In this document: one piece after another, positions 1 to 11,222 of the stretch
Position numbering within the stretch: the stretch's first letter is position 1
Layout: each line of letters begins with the position of its first letter
Source: Apiosordaria backusii
Lineage: Eukaryota > Ascomycota > Sordariomycetes > Sordariales > Lasiosphaeriaceae
NCBI GenBank assembly: GCA_030549205.1
Contig: JAUKTV010000019.1
Coordinates: 326,602-390,601 of the forward strand
DNA length: 64,000 bases
Direction of reading: 5' to 3'
Position numbers and translations under genes: made by a program
Notes under the pieces: generated by a model
What the model was told of the DNA's origin: nothing
Seen by the model: only the letters and a program-made list of their open reading frames with translations
Database searches by the model: none

Positions 1-880
1 GGCCATCATCTTTAACTCTCGGCCGCCGCCAACCCGCTCAAGGAACGCAGCATGAACAAGACCAGACGGGCGATATTACTTCAAGGTTAGATAGCAATGC
101 TCTGCAACAACCTGAAGCCACCCGCAAAAGAAACAGCCCCACCGCCACCAGCCCCTCAAAATCCCATCGCGTGTCATCTGTGACTCTCGGCAGCAACCGG
201 CTACCCCTTCCTCCAGGGCCGCAAACCACTGCAATCCCCCTCGAAAGTTCACCCCCGCCCGGCCCAACAGTCAACCCCGACCTCATCAGCCCATCCAGCA
301 GTATCATCTCCCCACGACAAGTCCACACCGCCGCCCGAAAAAGAAGCACCAGCATCCCACCCGGCAGCCCAAACATCAACCGTCAGCGCTCGCTGTCGTC
401 CTCTTTGCCCCAGCCCCCCTTAATCGACGAACTCCAGAAGAAAGATATCGAAGTGATCTCCATCTCATCCTCTTCACACTCGACTCCAGAGCCAGAACGC
501 CAAGGGGCGGAACAAGACTCAGAAAGCCCATCGTCAGAGTCCTCATCCGAAGACGACAACGGCGCGTCGTACAGGGTACCGGCTGCGCCCCCCAGCTCCC
601 CAGAGCGCAGGCGGACTAGCTCGGGGTCGGGATCTCAACGGCTGGGAGGGGTGATGGGTGTGGCTGTCGGTCCGACTCGTGGTGATAGCGTTGTCAGCTT
701 GAGCAGTGGTGTCAAAAGACGTTCGGGCAGTGCCGCTAGTGGTGTGGTCTGGCAGGGCGAGGAGGAGGAGGGGGCGGAGGGGGGGACAAGAAAAGGCGGA
801 GGAGCAGTGGTGGGAAGAAGGTCCAGATTGTGGAGACGCCGCAGTCGAGGTCGCTGTGGAGGAGGCTATGGGGTTCGTGA
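1..880 (+). CDS. 3' part of a Ser/Pro-rich low-complexity protein, 5' end outside the window
   Basis: An open frame runs in from the left edge (codons starting at base 3) without an ATG being required, so this is the C-terminal part of a larger gene. The product is rich in Ser, Pro, Arg and Glu, with runs such as SSSSHS and SESSSED, and looks disordered; no domain is recognised. In the frame as read, the ORF ends at 947 with an odd Gly/Arg-rich tail. Shifting frame inside the G run at about 779-785 gives a more protein-like ending (KKVQIVETPQSRSLWRRLWG) stopping at 880. One missing G in that homopolymer would join the two. I prefer the end at 880, with either a sequencing or assembly error or a real frameshift. 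Function unknown; a nuclear or regulatory scaffold is only a guess. Confidence 0.55.
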
Positions 881-947
881 GTGCTGGAAAGGAAGGCCAA
901 TGATTAGATTAAGTGGAGGGGACATACTGGAACGGTGGGAACGCTGA

Positions 948-1877
948 CGGAGGGAGACGGTTAGAGAGGGAGGTCGGACGTGTGACATTGTTGTGAGATG
1001 CCAGAAGTCATGATTTGAGAACTGGGAAATGTAAAGATTGGTAGTGCCGATGAGGAGATAGAGGAGCGGTCCATGTAGCAAAAAGAATGGGAAAGAAGAA
1101 TAACCAAAAAGAAATTGTAGGTTACCCTAGCCAGCCTGCACCGGAGTTGAACCGGTACCATGAAGCAGTGGCCCATTCGCTTCGACTTCCCGTCTAGAAC
1201 CACATCCAAGATTCACCCGCCAGCAGTGTGACTTAAATGTTTGGGTGTGGGTTGTGGCTGCTAGCACTGAGATTGAAACGTTTGTGTCTGTACTAGCAAA
1301 TTGGCTGCCACCAGTGTGAAACGAGTGTGTGCGTTTGTGCCAGCGAGCGTGGTCCCCGATAGAGGTTTGCTTCATCTTTAACCGCCTTGCACGGATACTA
1401 CCCGTTACACCAGCAGGCCGGTTTTGGGCACCATCAATTTGATGTGTTGACTTGGGACTTGGAAAAGTGGGCTATATGTTCTGAGGCTCCAACGTCGCAG
1501 GACTGTCTGTGGCAGGGGAGCCCCGGGCACCTTTCGTAGGTGCCCTCCCATGTCTGCCCGAGGAGAGCAACTGTCTGTTTGGCAGTCGTCACCCACCTGT
1601 CAAAGATAGCGATGAAGCCCCTCTGGCATGAGCCCGGGTTGTGAGGTTGTCAGTTCGACCCTCGCTCCTGTCAACTTCTGTGTTTTTCTTTTCGGTCAAC
1701 CTCACAGAGAAGTTTGGGATCAAGTACCAGTAGATGCCCTGGCTCAAAAAAGGCAAGGACTCGACATACATGCAAAAGCCTATCTAGTGCCTTAACACAC
1801 TCTTAAATCCAACACAGACGCTCCATTTCAAAGCCGGTATTATATAATAAGCGTTACGATGATGGTGGCCTTCCGAC
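948..1877. other. Intergenic stretch without a supportable gene
   Basis: The small ORFs here on the minus strand are not protein-like and lack splice partners. A tRNA-type T arm (5-bp stem, TTCAACT loop) is visible on the minus strand near 1141-1157, but no matching acceptor stem, D arm or anticodon arm accompanies it. Confidence 0.5.
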
Positions 1878-3024
1878 TCATGATAGAAGGTTGAACGCTC
1901 CCCATCTTAAGCGTTGCCGTTCATTTACATGCCGCGTTTTCCTCCTCCACTCAGACTCGAAATATCGCCAGCGCTTCCGCTCATCTCCCCGCCGATACCG
2001 TGGTATTTCCTGAAAAAGTCGAGGCAATTTTGCACCGGCAATGCTCAAAACTAAACCGCGCACCTTGATAATCCTCATCAAGAATCCTTCTAACGGAAAG
2101 ATCTGCCGCTCTTGGTGCCACCATGCTTTGGCTTTGCTAGAAGCCCGCTGGTGGACCGCTGCAAAGGCTTGGCTGTTCTGTTGATGTACGTTGGCGCTCA
2201 CGTAAGTCCGATTTGTCCTGCTTTTCTTCAACCTTTTATCCGTCGCATGCTTTGTGGCCGCCAATACTTCTCGCTTGATTTGGAAATGAAGCCTGTCGGC
2301 TACCGAATCCCGCAAATCCATATCTGTGTCTTGTTGACACATAATGGTACCAGGCCGTGACCACTGACCAGCGAGCCGGTCAGCCAACTTCTGCCCATCG
2401 GTTGCACAAAGTGGCATCCAGTTGAGTTCCACGGAGCAACCAAGTTGGTCAAGTTGGTGTGACTGGCAAATAATGGCCTTGACGATTGGTGGTATGGGCC
2501 TCATAAAACGTACTGTTGCCGCGATGAATACCCAGGCTAACTCGATCTAATGAGTTGGCCGAATCTGTGAACGCAATTATCCTGCATCATTCGACTTGAA
2601 GTTTCGAGATCATCTTCATCGCGATGTCCAGAGACTGGCAAATTGCGGCCAACTCCATATGCTGGATAGAGAAGGCTTTATGGACATAAAACCCTCTTTT
2701 CTCGAAGGGCCTGGATGTCGAGGAGACACTGCTATCAAGCCCGGATCGCCAAACAACCCCATAACCGCCAGGTTTCCATTCGAGGGCGACATCTTTGACA
2801 GAAAGTAAAGACCCGTCACACCAGAACACCAACTGCAGCTCTTCGTTGATGATCGTGGGTGCCACCTCAGCCTGCTAAGCTTTGCTGGTGGCAATCCCAG
2901 CTTCATCCCGAGAGATACTGCCTTTGAAGGCTCGGGTTTCGTTATCCCAGAGCACACCGTCCGGGTTCTGGGGCTGCGGCGGCGGGGACTTTGGCGAGCG
3001 CGGGGCTGAGGGAGAATCATGATC
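1878..3024 (-). pseudogene. Broken RNase H-like domain gene
   Basis: Reading from 3024 downwards, a near-continuous RNase H fold can be followed. The first acidic residue is in FWCDGS, then GGYGVVW, the Glu in QHMELAAICQSL, the third acidic residue in AFTDSANSL, and the C-terminal part in LNWMPLCATDGQKLADRLA. The frame is broken by an in-frame TAG near 2876 and by an in-frame TGA at 2587-2589 (both one C-to-T from CAG and CGA). A +1 shift in a TTTT run near 2508-2512 adds a third break. The TAG alone could lie in a 45-nt intron, but the TGA and the shift cannot be explained that way. A basic, Trp/Arg-rich tail of about 130 residues follows to 1878. The upstream end stops where the AT-rich block begins, so the N-terminus is probably lost. 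Such proteins usually cut RNA in RNA-DNA hybrids and occur free-standing or in retroelements in fungi. Confidence 0.7.
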
Positions 3025-3034
3025 ATCATCTGTA

Positions 3035-6000
3035 CCTATATAAATTTTTAACAATGTCTTAGTAGGTTATCAACTAGAAGCTTTGGAATTTTCTATTTCC
3101 TGCTCCGAATCTCGATGTTTTATACCTACGGAGGTACGTAATATGTACAGGCACTAAATACCAGGCGCACCGTACGCATACCCTATGTATACTCTGTATA
3201 TATAGGGTGCGTATACTTATTAATACCTACTAATATTATTATACTTTGTTAAAGAGGCGGCTATTATAATTTTAACTGAAGGTTTTTAAGTTTTTTGAAA
3301 GGATTATAAAAAGTAAAAGTAAGGTTTAAAGTAAATTGAATTTAAAAAAGTTTAATTTAAATTTTAAAAGTATATAGGGTATAATGTAGTGATTTTATAA
3401 TATATAAAAATAAAAGAATTATTAAAAGATTCTTTTTAATATCAAATTATTAATAGTTTTAATAAATATAATTTATAACCTTATATATCTCCGTAGCGCA
3501 GTGGCATGTGTCTGAGGGCCTTTTAAATTGCTGTATACAATTGAGAGGTTGTGAGTTCGAGTTTTGTGCAGGGCAAAAGAGCTGAATTTTCATTGGCCAG
3601 TAGCTGAGGTAAAAAGTAGGGCAGGGCCTACTTTTACCGTAACCTACAGACTAATAAGATAGCCTTACTACCTAGGGGTACCTATTAGGCATAGGTGCAG
3701 TTGCGAGGCTATAGCTATACCGAAACCAGTTAAAGGGACGTTTATCGAAGCTTTACAGGGCTAGAGGCATTAGGATAGCTTAAAAGCTGGGTATAAGTAA
3801 GGACAAAGGAGTTTTAGTCTAGTTAAACCTAAATAGGTTAGATAAAAATACATAGGTTTCCTCTTGAAATAGGTAGTGGCCTTACAGCTTATATATAGCG
3901 ACCTCTTTAGCTAAGTATAAATAGGCTGATTCCCAATCCACTATGACGTTTAATGACGTTCAATATCATTTTTTTTTATAACCTTATACTTTACTTTTAT
4001 TAAGCTAAAGCTTTATTATATTATACTTTCTATCTTTTAAATTTACAATATTTATTTATAAATAAATAGGGTCTAGTATAAATATATTAATTACTGTATT
4101 TATAATATTAACCTTAACTATTACTTATAAATAATTAAAAGTTATTAACTTAGTTTTAATAAAATTAATTTAATAAAGCAGAATTATTAAAAATAAAAGA
4201 TACTTATTATTTACTTACTTAATAGTTACTATATTTATAGTAATATATTATAATATGACTTTAAATAACGCTTTTACGTTATTAAATATTATAAAAGAAA
4301 TCTTCGACTATAATACTAACGTTTAATTTTTTAAATTCAATTTAAGTATTAAGATTTAAAGTTTTATATACTATAATTAAATAAATCATAATACCTATAT
4401 TATAAACTCTAATATTATAAATGATAGTTTAAATATATACTATTCTATCCTTATTATTAACAATGTCCTATATAATATATTTAAAGATCTTAAATACCGC
4501 TATAGCCTCCAAATAGCCTATTTTAAATCTAACCCTAAATTTAATATAAATAACTTCAACGGTAATTATTTTTAAAAGCTTTTAATCTTCCTATTATAAA
4601 GTATAAGAAAACTATACTATAGTAGGGCTATAACGATAAAGTAACTAAATAAATCTTACTGTTTCTTTACTATAAATAATAATAAAATTACGCAATCTAT
4701 TAATAAATAATAAAATATCGTAATACTTAATATTATAGCCATTTATCATTATATTTATATTAAAGGTATTTTAAAATAATAAATTAAAGTAACCGATATT
4801 AAATAACTTTAATAATATTAATTTAAATATACTGCCTTTAATAAAGCTATCTCCTTATAAAATTTAACGCTGCTTTTACCTTATGTAGTATTAAAAAACT
4901 TAATAAAACGTTTGTTTTAACCTATAAAAGCCTATACTATTAATTACGTTACAGTTTAAATTATAAATAATTAATTAATATTAATATAAATATTTGAGTC
5001 AGCAGAACCTCTACTCGATATAATAAGTTAAGCTTGAAATTACTTCAAAGTATTATAAATAATTTAAGGATAAAATTAATTAAAAAAGTTATAAATTTAA
5101 ACTTTATTAAATTATTAAGTTTAAAATTTAATAATTAGTACTAAAGCTTTAAAAGTTTCTTTAAAGGTTTTAAAATCGTTAATAATTTAATACCGCTTTA
5201 ATATAGTAAACTTATTTAAATACCTTTTAATATAAAAAAACGTTTATAAAATATTAATATCGATTAATTATCTATTAAAGTTAATAAAACAATGTTAAAA
5301 TAATAGCCGAATATTAAAGTTAATAATAAAATTTTAAAAGCTTTATTTAACCTCCAGTATAATAAATAATTAAATAATAAATAAGGTATTAATATTAAAG
5401 TTAAAAGAATAAGAAAACTAAGAAAAGTCTTTAATTAAAAACTTAATAATAGTAAATTAAAGTCCTTAATATAGCTTAATAAAATTTAAATTAAAGAAAG
5501 GGTTATTTAAATTAAATAACTTAATTAAAGGATATTACTAAATAATAAATTATTTTTACTATACCCTAAATACTGCAGAAAGCGAATTCTTTTTAAAGGT
5601 CCAATTCTATAATTAGCAGTCTTTAAAAGTTACTTAAATATCATTAATAATATTAAATTAAAGTATTACTTAAATAAAATTAATGAGGTTTTATTAAATA
5701 ATGATATTTTACTTGTTACTAATAGTAAAAAATTGCTAAAATTACTTAATATAAAACTTCTTATTAACTAATATTAATATATAATTACTTATTAAATTTA
5801 AAATATCTTAATAGGCTAAATATTAAACTAAATATAATAAAAAGCAATCAGATATTCGGTAATATTAGCAGATATTTAACAGTCGTAATTAATAGTACCG
5901 TTAAGTATAGAATAGTATAAATTGTACAGAATAGTATTTAAAAAGTATAGGTAAATAGACAAGGTTATCGGTTTTAAATGTAAGTATTAGATTATAGGGA

Positions 6001-6060
6001 TTACTTATAATGGTATTAATTATTAAGGGTAAAAGTATCTATAGGGCTATGGTATATGCA
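3035..6060. repeat. AT-rich, stop-saturated block 1 (RIP-like)
   Basis: The composition changes abruptly near 3035 to long runs of A and T with TAA, TTA and TATA words, and returns to balanced composition near 6060-6100. All six frames are saturated with stops and no ORF of useful length exists. Only 3488-3960 is less degraded. This is the usual appearance of repeats mutated by RIP, which turns CpA into TpA. I see no terminal repeats that would delimit the original element. Confidence 0.8.
3488..3570 (+). repeat. tRNA-like head (box A and box B), possible SINE or tRNA pseudogene
   Basis: The sequence TAGCGCAGTGG matches a box A (D-arm) and GAGTTCGAGTT about 55 nt later matches a box B (T arm). 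The D stem (GCGC against GTGT) and the T stem (GTGAG against TTTGT) pair only with G-T wobbles, as expected if C has become T on one side. The acceptor stem does not pair well. It sits at the start of a less AT-rich stretch of about 470 bp that ends in a T run near 3970, which resembles the layout of a tRNA-derived SINE. A decayed tRNA gene is the alternative. Confidence 0.35.
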
Positions 6061-6453
6061 ATATATCTATGTGTACCCTGTGGCTTACCGTAGCTTGGCA
6101 AGCCCTACTGTGGTGTGCTAACACCATCGGCGAGGGCATCGCGTTGCATAGCGACTCGACCGCGACGCTGGATGTGGGAGAACTTGGACGGATCTACGCA
6201 CGGGGCGAGGGGGCCGCTGTAGTGTTGGGCCGGTCGGGATGGCGTAGGGAGGAGCAAGAATTGTAGCCCCGCCACCCCGCAGTAAGTTTCCCCACAAGTT
6301 TGTGTTTTTCTACTGCGCAGTATATATGGTATTGCTTATCGTTATCGCTCGTCACTCTGTCAACCCACCCACCCCACCCCAAAACAACCAACGCGCCCGC
6401 CAACAGCCCGCTGCGTCACCGAACATCGCTGTCACCCTCATGCCATATATGCC

Positions 6454-7717
6454 ATGACGCCGGCTAAGTCGCAGTTGCCGTGCGACTTAGCATTTGACCG
6501 CCTTCTCTGCTTCTTGAAGCATGACTTCCTCCCCGGATCGCCTGCTCAATGCATCGACGTCGCGGCCTTAGGTGGCACTGTGCATGGTCTCGCCTTCGCA
6601 GCACTCGCGCCGTCTATACCCGCTCCACCGACCGCTACTGCCAGAGATACATCCCCACCGGCGAATGACAAGCTTCCCTGCTCGTACCTCGACTTGGGCG
6701 TCTATCGCATGCTCGTTGGCGCCGCGGATCTTGGCTCTAAGCGGATGCAGCCATGGGAATCCGCCGCCCTCTTCCACGAAGCCTGCGAGGCCGTATTCAA
6801 GACTATATCCAACGCCCACATTCCGTCTGTGTCGACCTGGAAGCCCCGTTTGTACGCCACCCCTCCTCTATCTCTGGCGTTTGCTAACCGCCGGCCTTGA
6901 AGGCCATACCACGAGGACCGCTACGAATGTATCCTGGCCGAAGACGACAGCAATACCCGCCGCCCGTGGGAAATAGTCACCATCATCTGTGACGAAACCT
7001 ATCGCATCCGTGGCTGCACTATCGCCGATTGGTCTGCAACCTCTGACAAGCCGTTTCCGTCGGGTGCGATCCTGCAGAGCGAGCTTGTGGCGGGAACTGC
7101 TCTATTGCATCGACTCCTCTACAAGGACTACTGGCCGCCGGCGAGCTCCCTTTCTGAAAGTAGCGTGGAGGTATATTGTGAATCTTTCCCGCTGGTACCT
7201 CGGTATTAATACTAACCAAACGGCGTCCGCCCAGATCCGACTGACTACATTTAGCCCGTCTACAATCCGGGCCGTCAACGTTGGTCTATCTCTCTCCGAC
7301 TCCAAGACCACCGTCTCCTTTACACTGCAAGATCACATCGAAGATGCGGAAATGACCGCATCCTGGCAGCGGCTCTTTGCGTGGACGCTGGATGTCCCTT
7401 TTGAGTCGCAACACAACGAGGGGGACATATCCCCCACCGGCGACAAGGGCGAGCAGTTTGTGACAAGGGGCCACCGAAAGGTACGCACTACGCATGGGAG
7501 GCTAGAGAATAAGCTACGAGAGGGGGTTGCTGGCGCTGGGGGTGGCGCCGACCGGAACTGTAGTATTAGCGATTCGGTCGATTGGGCGGAAGAGAGTACG
7601 GGTTCGCGGGTTCCATCAAAGACGGAATTTGGAGCTTTTGAGATTACGAGAGGAAGAATGAAGCATCTTCTTTTTCACCCACAGGGAAGTGCTGGACGAG
7701 CCTATACTGTGTTGTAG
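6454..7717 (+). CDS. Unknown protein, three exons
   Basis: Exons 6454-6851, 6903-7170 and 7235-7717 give 382 aa. Intron 1 (51 nt) has donor GTACGC, branch GCTAAC and acceptor GAAG. Intron 2 (64 nt) has GTATAT, ACTAAC and CCCAG. Both restore a single frame across internal stops. The N-terminal half contains DLGVYRMLVGAADLGSKRMQPWES and a compact middle with YHEDRYECILAEDD and IVTIICDETYRIRGC, typical of a folded fungal-specific domain; the last 80 residues look disordered. I do not recognise the family. It is the first gene after AT block 1, and a possible TATA box lies at 6321-6327, about 130 bp upstream of the ATG. The last exon could be shorter, since the frame after about 7480 is less convincing. 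An alternative 40-nt intron 2 (7195-7234) also keeps frame. Confidence 0.5.
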
Positions 7718-8372
7718 TGACGTGTACCTTATCATTGGACCTTAGGCTGTATGTGCGGAATATGTCGGCGATGGTCAACTTTGCGTTGGCCACCATGTGC
7801 TGAGCCCGGTCACAAAACGTCTGAACTGGACATCCAACTTTGGTGACAAAACGAATTTGATCGGAAACTATCGACGCCATTTACCCCGGCTAGTCCTTGC
7901 CAGTCGGCCCAGTTCGGTGCGAGGATGTGCCTGACGCTCTTCGATCGGTCCAACACTAACCGCGCCAGCCTGCCAGGGGCGGCCCGCGCCCGTGGCTTGG
8001 CCGATTATGAGCGGCAACTACTCGGCTGCTTTTCGGCCTTCCGACTCAGGTGATGGCACACGACGCCCCAGGGACACAGCCAAATTGTGTACCGAATCAG
8101 GGGATGATGTTCTGCCCGGCGCGGGAGAGCGGCCAGTCTGTCTTCGCCCGGGCCCGGTGACATTGACGGCGCGTAACACCACCCCCATGTCCTGGCTTTG
8201 GCACGCCATAGTCTGCGTTAATATGAGAGCCGGCGTCCTGACCGGATTCACAGGACCGCTCCGTCGTCGTGCCTCGTGCCCGGCTTCGTATTGCCCCGTG
8301 GTGGCTAAGCCAAGGCAATTCTTAAAGTCGACATTTGGAACAGGAACTGGCCTGTTTTTCGACCTATGCACC
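7718..8372. other. Intergenic stretch without a supportable gene
   Basis: Open frames on both strands between 7992 and 8503 overlap the 3' end of the minus-strand SIM gene and are GC-rich antisense shadows. Nothing else is visible. Confidence 0.5.
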
Positions 8373-8829
8373 TCAAGTGACCACGCCCGCGTTTTCCCTG
8401 GGTTCACTAGCGGCTTCCGGTGTTGGCCGGCGCTCATTTCCCCCGGCGACCTCCACCGCCTGCCCGCGCTCTTGATCAGAGACAGGTTTGAGAGCTCGCG
8501 CACGCTCGTCCTAAGTAGTTGTCAATATGCTGGTAGAAAAATCGTTTCGAGACGGATCTTACCTCGACACCAGCGACGCTTTCACCCTCAACTTCGCTGT
8601 CATCTTCACCAGTCAGGTCGATGATGACGGGGGCTGGTGGGCACTCCCCAGGCGCGGCATTAGACTCGATAACCTGTTCCTCAACCAGGGCAGAGTCGTC
8701 ATCTTCCGTGAGGTCGATGACAACCGCTGGCACTGGCTCAGGGTGGGCATGGTGCTCACCACCGGATTCCACGTCATCATCGCCTGTCAGGTCGATGATG
8801 ACAGCGACCTCGCTCTTACTGTCCGACAT
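8373..8829 (-). CDS. Small acidic protein with three SUMO-interacting motifs
   Basis: Exon 1 is 8829-8563 and exon 2 is 8510-8373, joined by a 52-nt intron (donor GTAAGA, branch TTGACAAC, acceptor TTAG) in phase 0, giving 134 aa. The first 80 residues carry three copies of a hydrophobic core followed by acidic residues: VIIDLTGDDD, VVIDLTEDDD and VIIDLTGEDD. Each fits the canonical SUMO-interacting motif (V/I-I-D-L-T then D/E). The remainder is polar and probably disordered. No RING, protease or ligase domain is present, so it is not itself a typical SUMO-targeted ubiquitin ligase. It may act as a poly-SUMO binding adaptor in the nucleus, which is inference. Without the intron the frame would run to 8476 with a less plausible tail. 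Confidence 0.7.
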
Positions 8830-10089
8830 TTCGACTTTGCGCTATCTGCAAAACAAATTGGTAAAATATTCAGTCAGAACCTATGGATATGGAGAAACTT
8901 ACTAGGGAGAAGCTGGTCTCGTTGCGGTGTCGTACCTGTTGTTGGAAGGTCGAGAAACGCCCAGAAAAGAGAGAAAAGAGAGAATCCGGATCAGCAACAT
9001 GAAAAATGAGATAAGTTTACTAGCTCAGCTCGAGCTATCAGGGCAGGCGGGAGCAAAGACAGCGCTCATCAACAGTCACGTCGAGGTCGCGATAGGAGAA
9101 AGCTGGGAAGGAGTGGCTTGGCCCCACTTTACATTCAATACCTATAAACAGTAGCTAGGTCACAGGAGTTGGTCTTTTTTCGGGTTAAAGTATAGCCGGC
9201 AGACACCTCTTCTACCTAAGGTAAGATTCAGCTGCCATGGATTCTTCTTTGAAGGTGACCTTCTGGACTGAGTCTGTTGACACACCGGAACCATCAAGTA
9301 CCTAGGTACACATCTTTCATGGTCAAATTGAGCGGTAGTTGGCAACTTTCTGGTAAGTGTCACTCGGAATGAAAGACCGCAATAACACTGCTATGGAAAA
9401 TGGGGGCGAGATCGAGCTTAATTAACCTGAATTCCAGTTACCGTTCCAGAGTACCTAGGTTGTTTCTTGAATTCTGTCCATTGTAACCCGAGTCGAGGGA
9501 CAAGCATTGACACACGCTGGAATATTATCACAGGTGGAGAAGACGAAGTGGGTGGCTTCGCCAAGCCTCTAGATGAGGTCGTTCGGTCTTAGACAACCGG
9601 CCACATCTCGGACCAACTGAGGGCGCAACTGCAAGTCGAGAGCCAGTCGTTGGGAGTAGGGCGTGCAGTCAAAGGCCTGGTGGGCGGCCATGGGTTCTAA
9701 CTGGCTGTGAAGGGCTTGGCAGTGGCTTGAGGCCACCAGGGCACAGGCCACTGGACTTGATTGTATTCCTAGACTCTTCTTCTTTCTTCATCACGGGCCT
9801 TGAGGCCACTGAAAATTATTATTGAATTGAACCACTGTTCCAAGCCCTGATATTACAGCCCTTGTAACATAGACATTCTTTCCCGTCGCCACCCCAATAG
9901 TATAATAGGTAGGGACCAGAAGGTATCTTTTAGAGAAATATCCACCTGACCGCATTGTTGTCATGTCGCCCACCAAGATAGAATATGCCTCCATGTGATG
10001 GTGTTATGATTGCTTTATTGTCCATTAACGCAGGTTGTATGCGAGGCTTTCTTCTGTGGCTTTATATCTTCAAGCAACCTTGTAACCGC
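8830..10089. other. Intergenic region between the SIM gene and the alcohol dehydrogenase
   Basis: This holds the putative promoter and leader of the SIM gene (near 8830-9150) and the 3' flank of the dehydrogenase. Small ORFs, for example 9569-9751 on the minus strand, have no domain, repeat or splice support. Scattered CCTAGGTA words occur, but I see no clear element. Confidence 0.4.
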
Positions 10090-11222
10090 TTACCGACTGG
10101 TATCCACCACATACCTTCCCACTACTCTGTTCTCTCTCATAGCATCAAACACACTCCCTATCTCGGTCATGCCCACCACCTTAACCGGTGCCCTCACTAA
10201 CCCACGGAGGAAGAAGTCTATCGCCTCCACCATGTCCTGTCTATTCCCGACGTACGAGCCCTTTACCTGCACCATCCTCACCACAGTATCAAACACCGGC
10301 ATGCTCACCTTCGCACCAGCCGGCATCCCGATACACACCACCGTCCCATGGGACCTCACATACCCAGTCGCCTGCTGAAACGGCTTCTCCATCGGGGCCA
10401 ACAGCAAAACCCCATGGGGTCCCAGCCCATCCGCCGTCGCCGCCTTCACATCCGCCACGAGGTCCTTACTCGTCAGATAATCCACATACACCTCCGCCCC
10501 GAGCTTCTTACAACTCTCCCCCTTTTCCGGACCCCCATCAATGGCAATGACATGCAGCCCCATAGCCCTGGCGTACTGCGTCGCCAAACTCCCCAACCCA
10601 CCCCCGGCGCCAACAATAGCCACATACTGCCCCGGCCGCGCCTCGCTCTGCTTCAAGCCAGTGTACACCGTCAAGCCAGCACACAGGATCGGCGCAGCAG
10701 CGTCCAGCTCAACCCCTTTCTCCTTGGGGAACTTGGCCACATGCGAAGCATTAGCAACAGCGTACTGCTGGAAGCTGCCGTCAACGGTGTACCCCGACAG
10801 CTGCGCCTCGCTGCAGAGCATCTCTTGAGCTTGCAAACAAAAGGTGCAGTGGTGGCAAGTGGAGCTGAGCCAGGGAATCCCCACGTAGTCCCCGACGTCG
10901 ACACCTTGGCCGGAGGCAACCAGACTTCCTTTAGCCACGACGACGCCGGCGCCTTCGTGACCGCCCACCACGGGTGTCTTGCGGGGCAGCGGCCAGTCGT
11001 TGTTGAGGGCGTGGAGATCAGTGTGACAGACGCCCGAGTAGAGGATGTGGATCAGGATTTCTTGGGGGCCCGGGGTGGGGACGGGGATGGTTTTTAGGCT
11101 CATCACTGGGGACCTGTTGTTAGCGGGGTGGGACAGTATAAAACAGAGGGAGGGGAAGGTAGCATACCGCCATCGGCGGTGATGACTTGCGCCTTTTGCT
11201 CTTTGGGGATGTCAGGCGCCAT
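10090..11222 (-). CDS. Zinc-dependent alcohol dehydrogenase (ADH1-like, MDR family)
   Basis: Exon 1 is 11222-11168 and exon 2 is 11105-10090, with a 62-nt intron (GTATGC, CTAAC, CCAG), giving 356 aa, the normal length for fungal ADH I. The start MAPDIPKEQKAQVI matches the family. Catalytic zinc ligands are the Cys in GVCHTD, the His in GGHEGAG and the Cys in ILCAGL. The structural zinc site is STCHHCTFCLQAQEMLC. The Rossmann nucleotide-binding motif is VGAGGGLG. These enzymes interconvert primary alcohols and aldehydes with NAD(H) in the cytosol, in fermentation or ethanol use. The frame is intact with all key residues, so it should be active. It stands alone with no pathway partners beside it. 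Substrate preference cannot be judged from sequence alone. Confidence 0.93.

Noticed and set aside
1131..1210. tRNA-like T arm on the minus strand (ACCGG, TTCAACT, CCGGT)
   Set aside because: No acceptor, D or anticodon stems could be paired with it within a plausible length.
1600..1680. TTCGACC box-B-like sequence resembling the tRNA-like unit at 3.5 kb
   Set aside because: The T stem does not pair and no box A is at the right distance.
7992..8624. Long plus-strand frame opposite the SIM gene
   Set aside because: It starts at a GTG, has no family pattern, and overlaps the well-supported SIM exons.
10348..11097. 249-codon plus-strand frame
   Set aside because: Antisense shadow of the alcohol dehydrogenase; composition follows the codon pattern of the minus-strand gene.
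11139..11146. TATAAAAC as a promoter element
   Set aside because: It lies inside intron 1 of the alcohol dehydrogenase gene, not upstream of a start.
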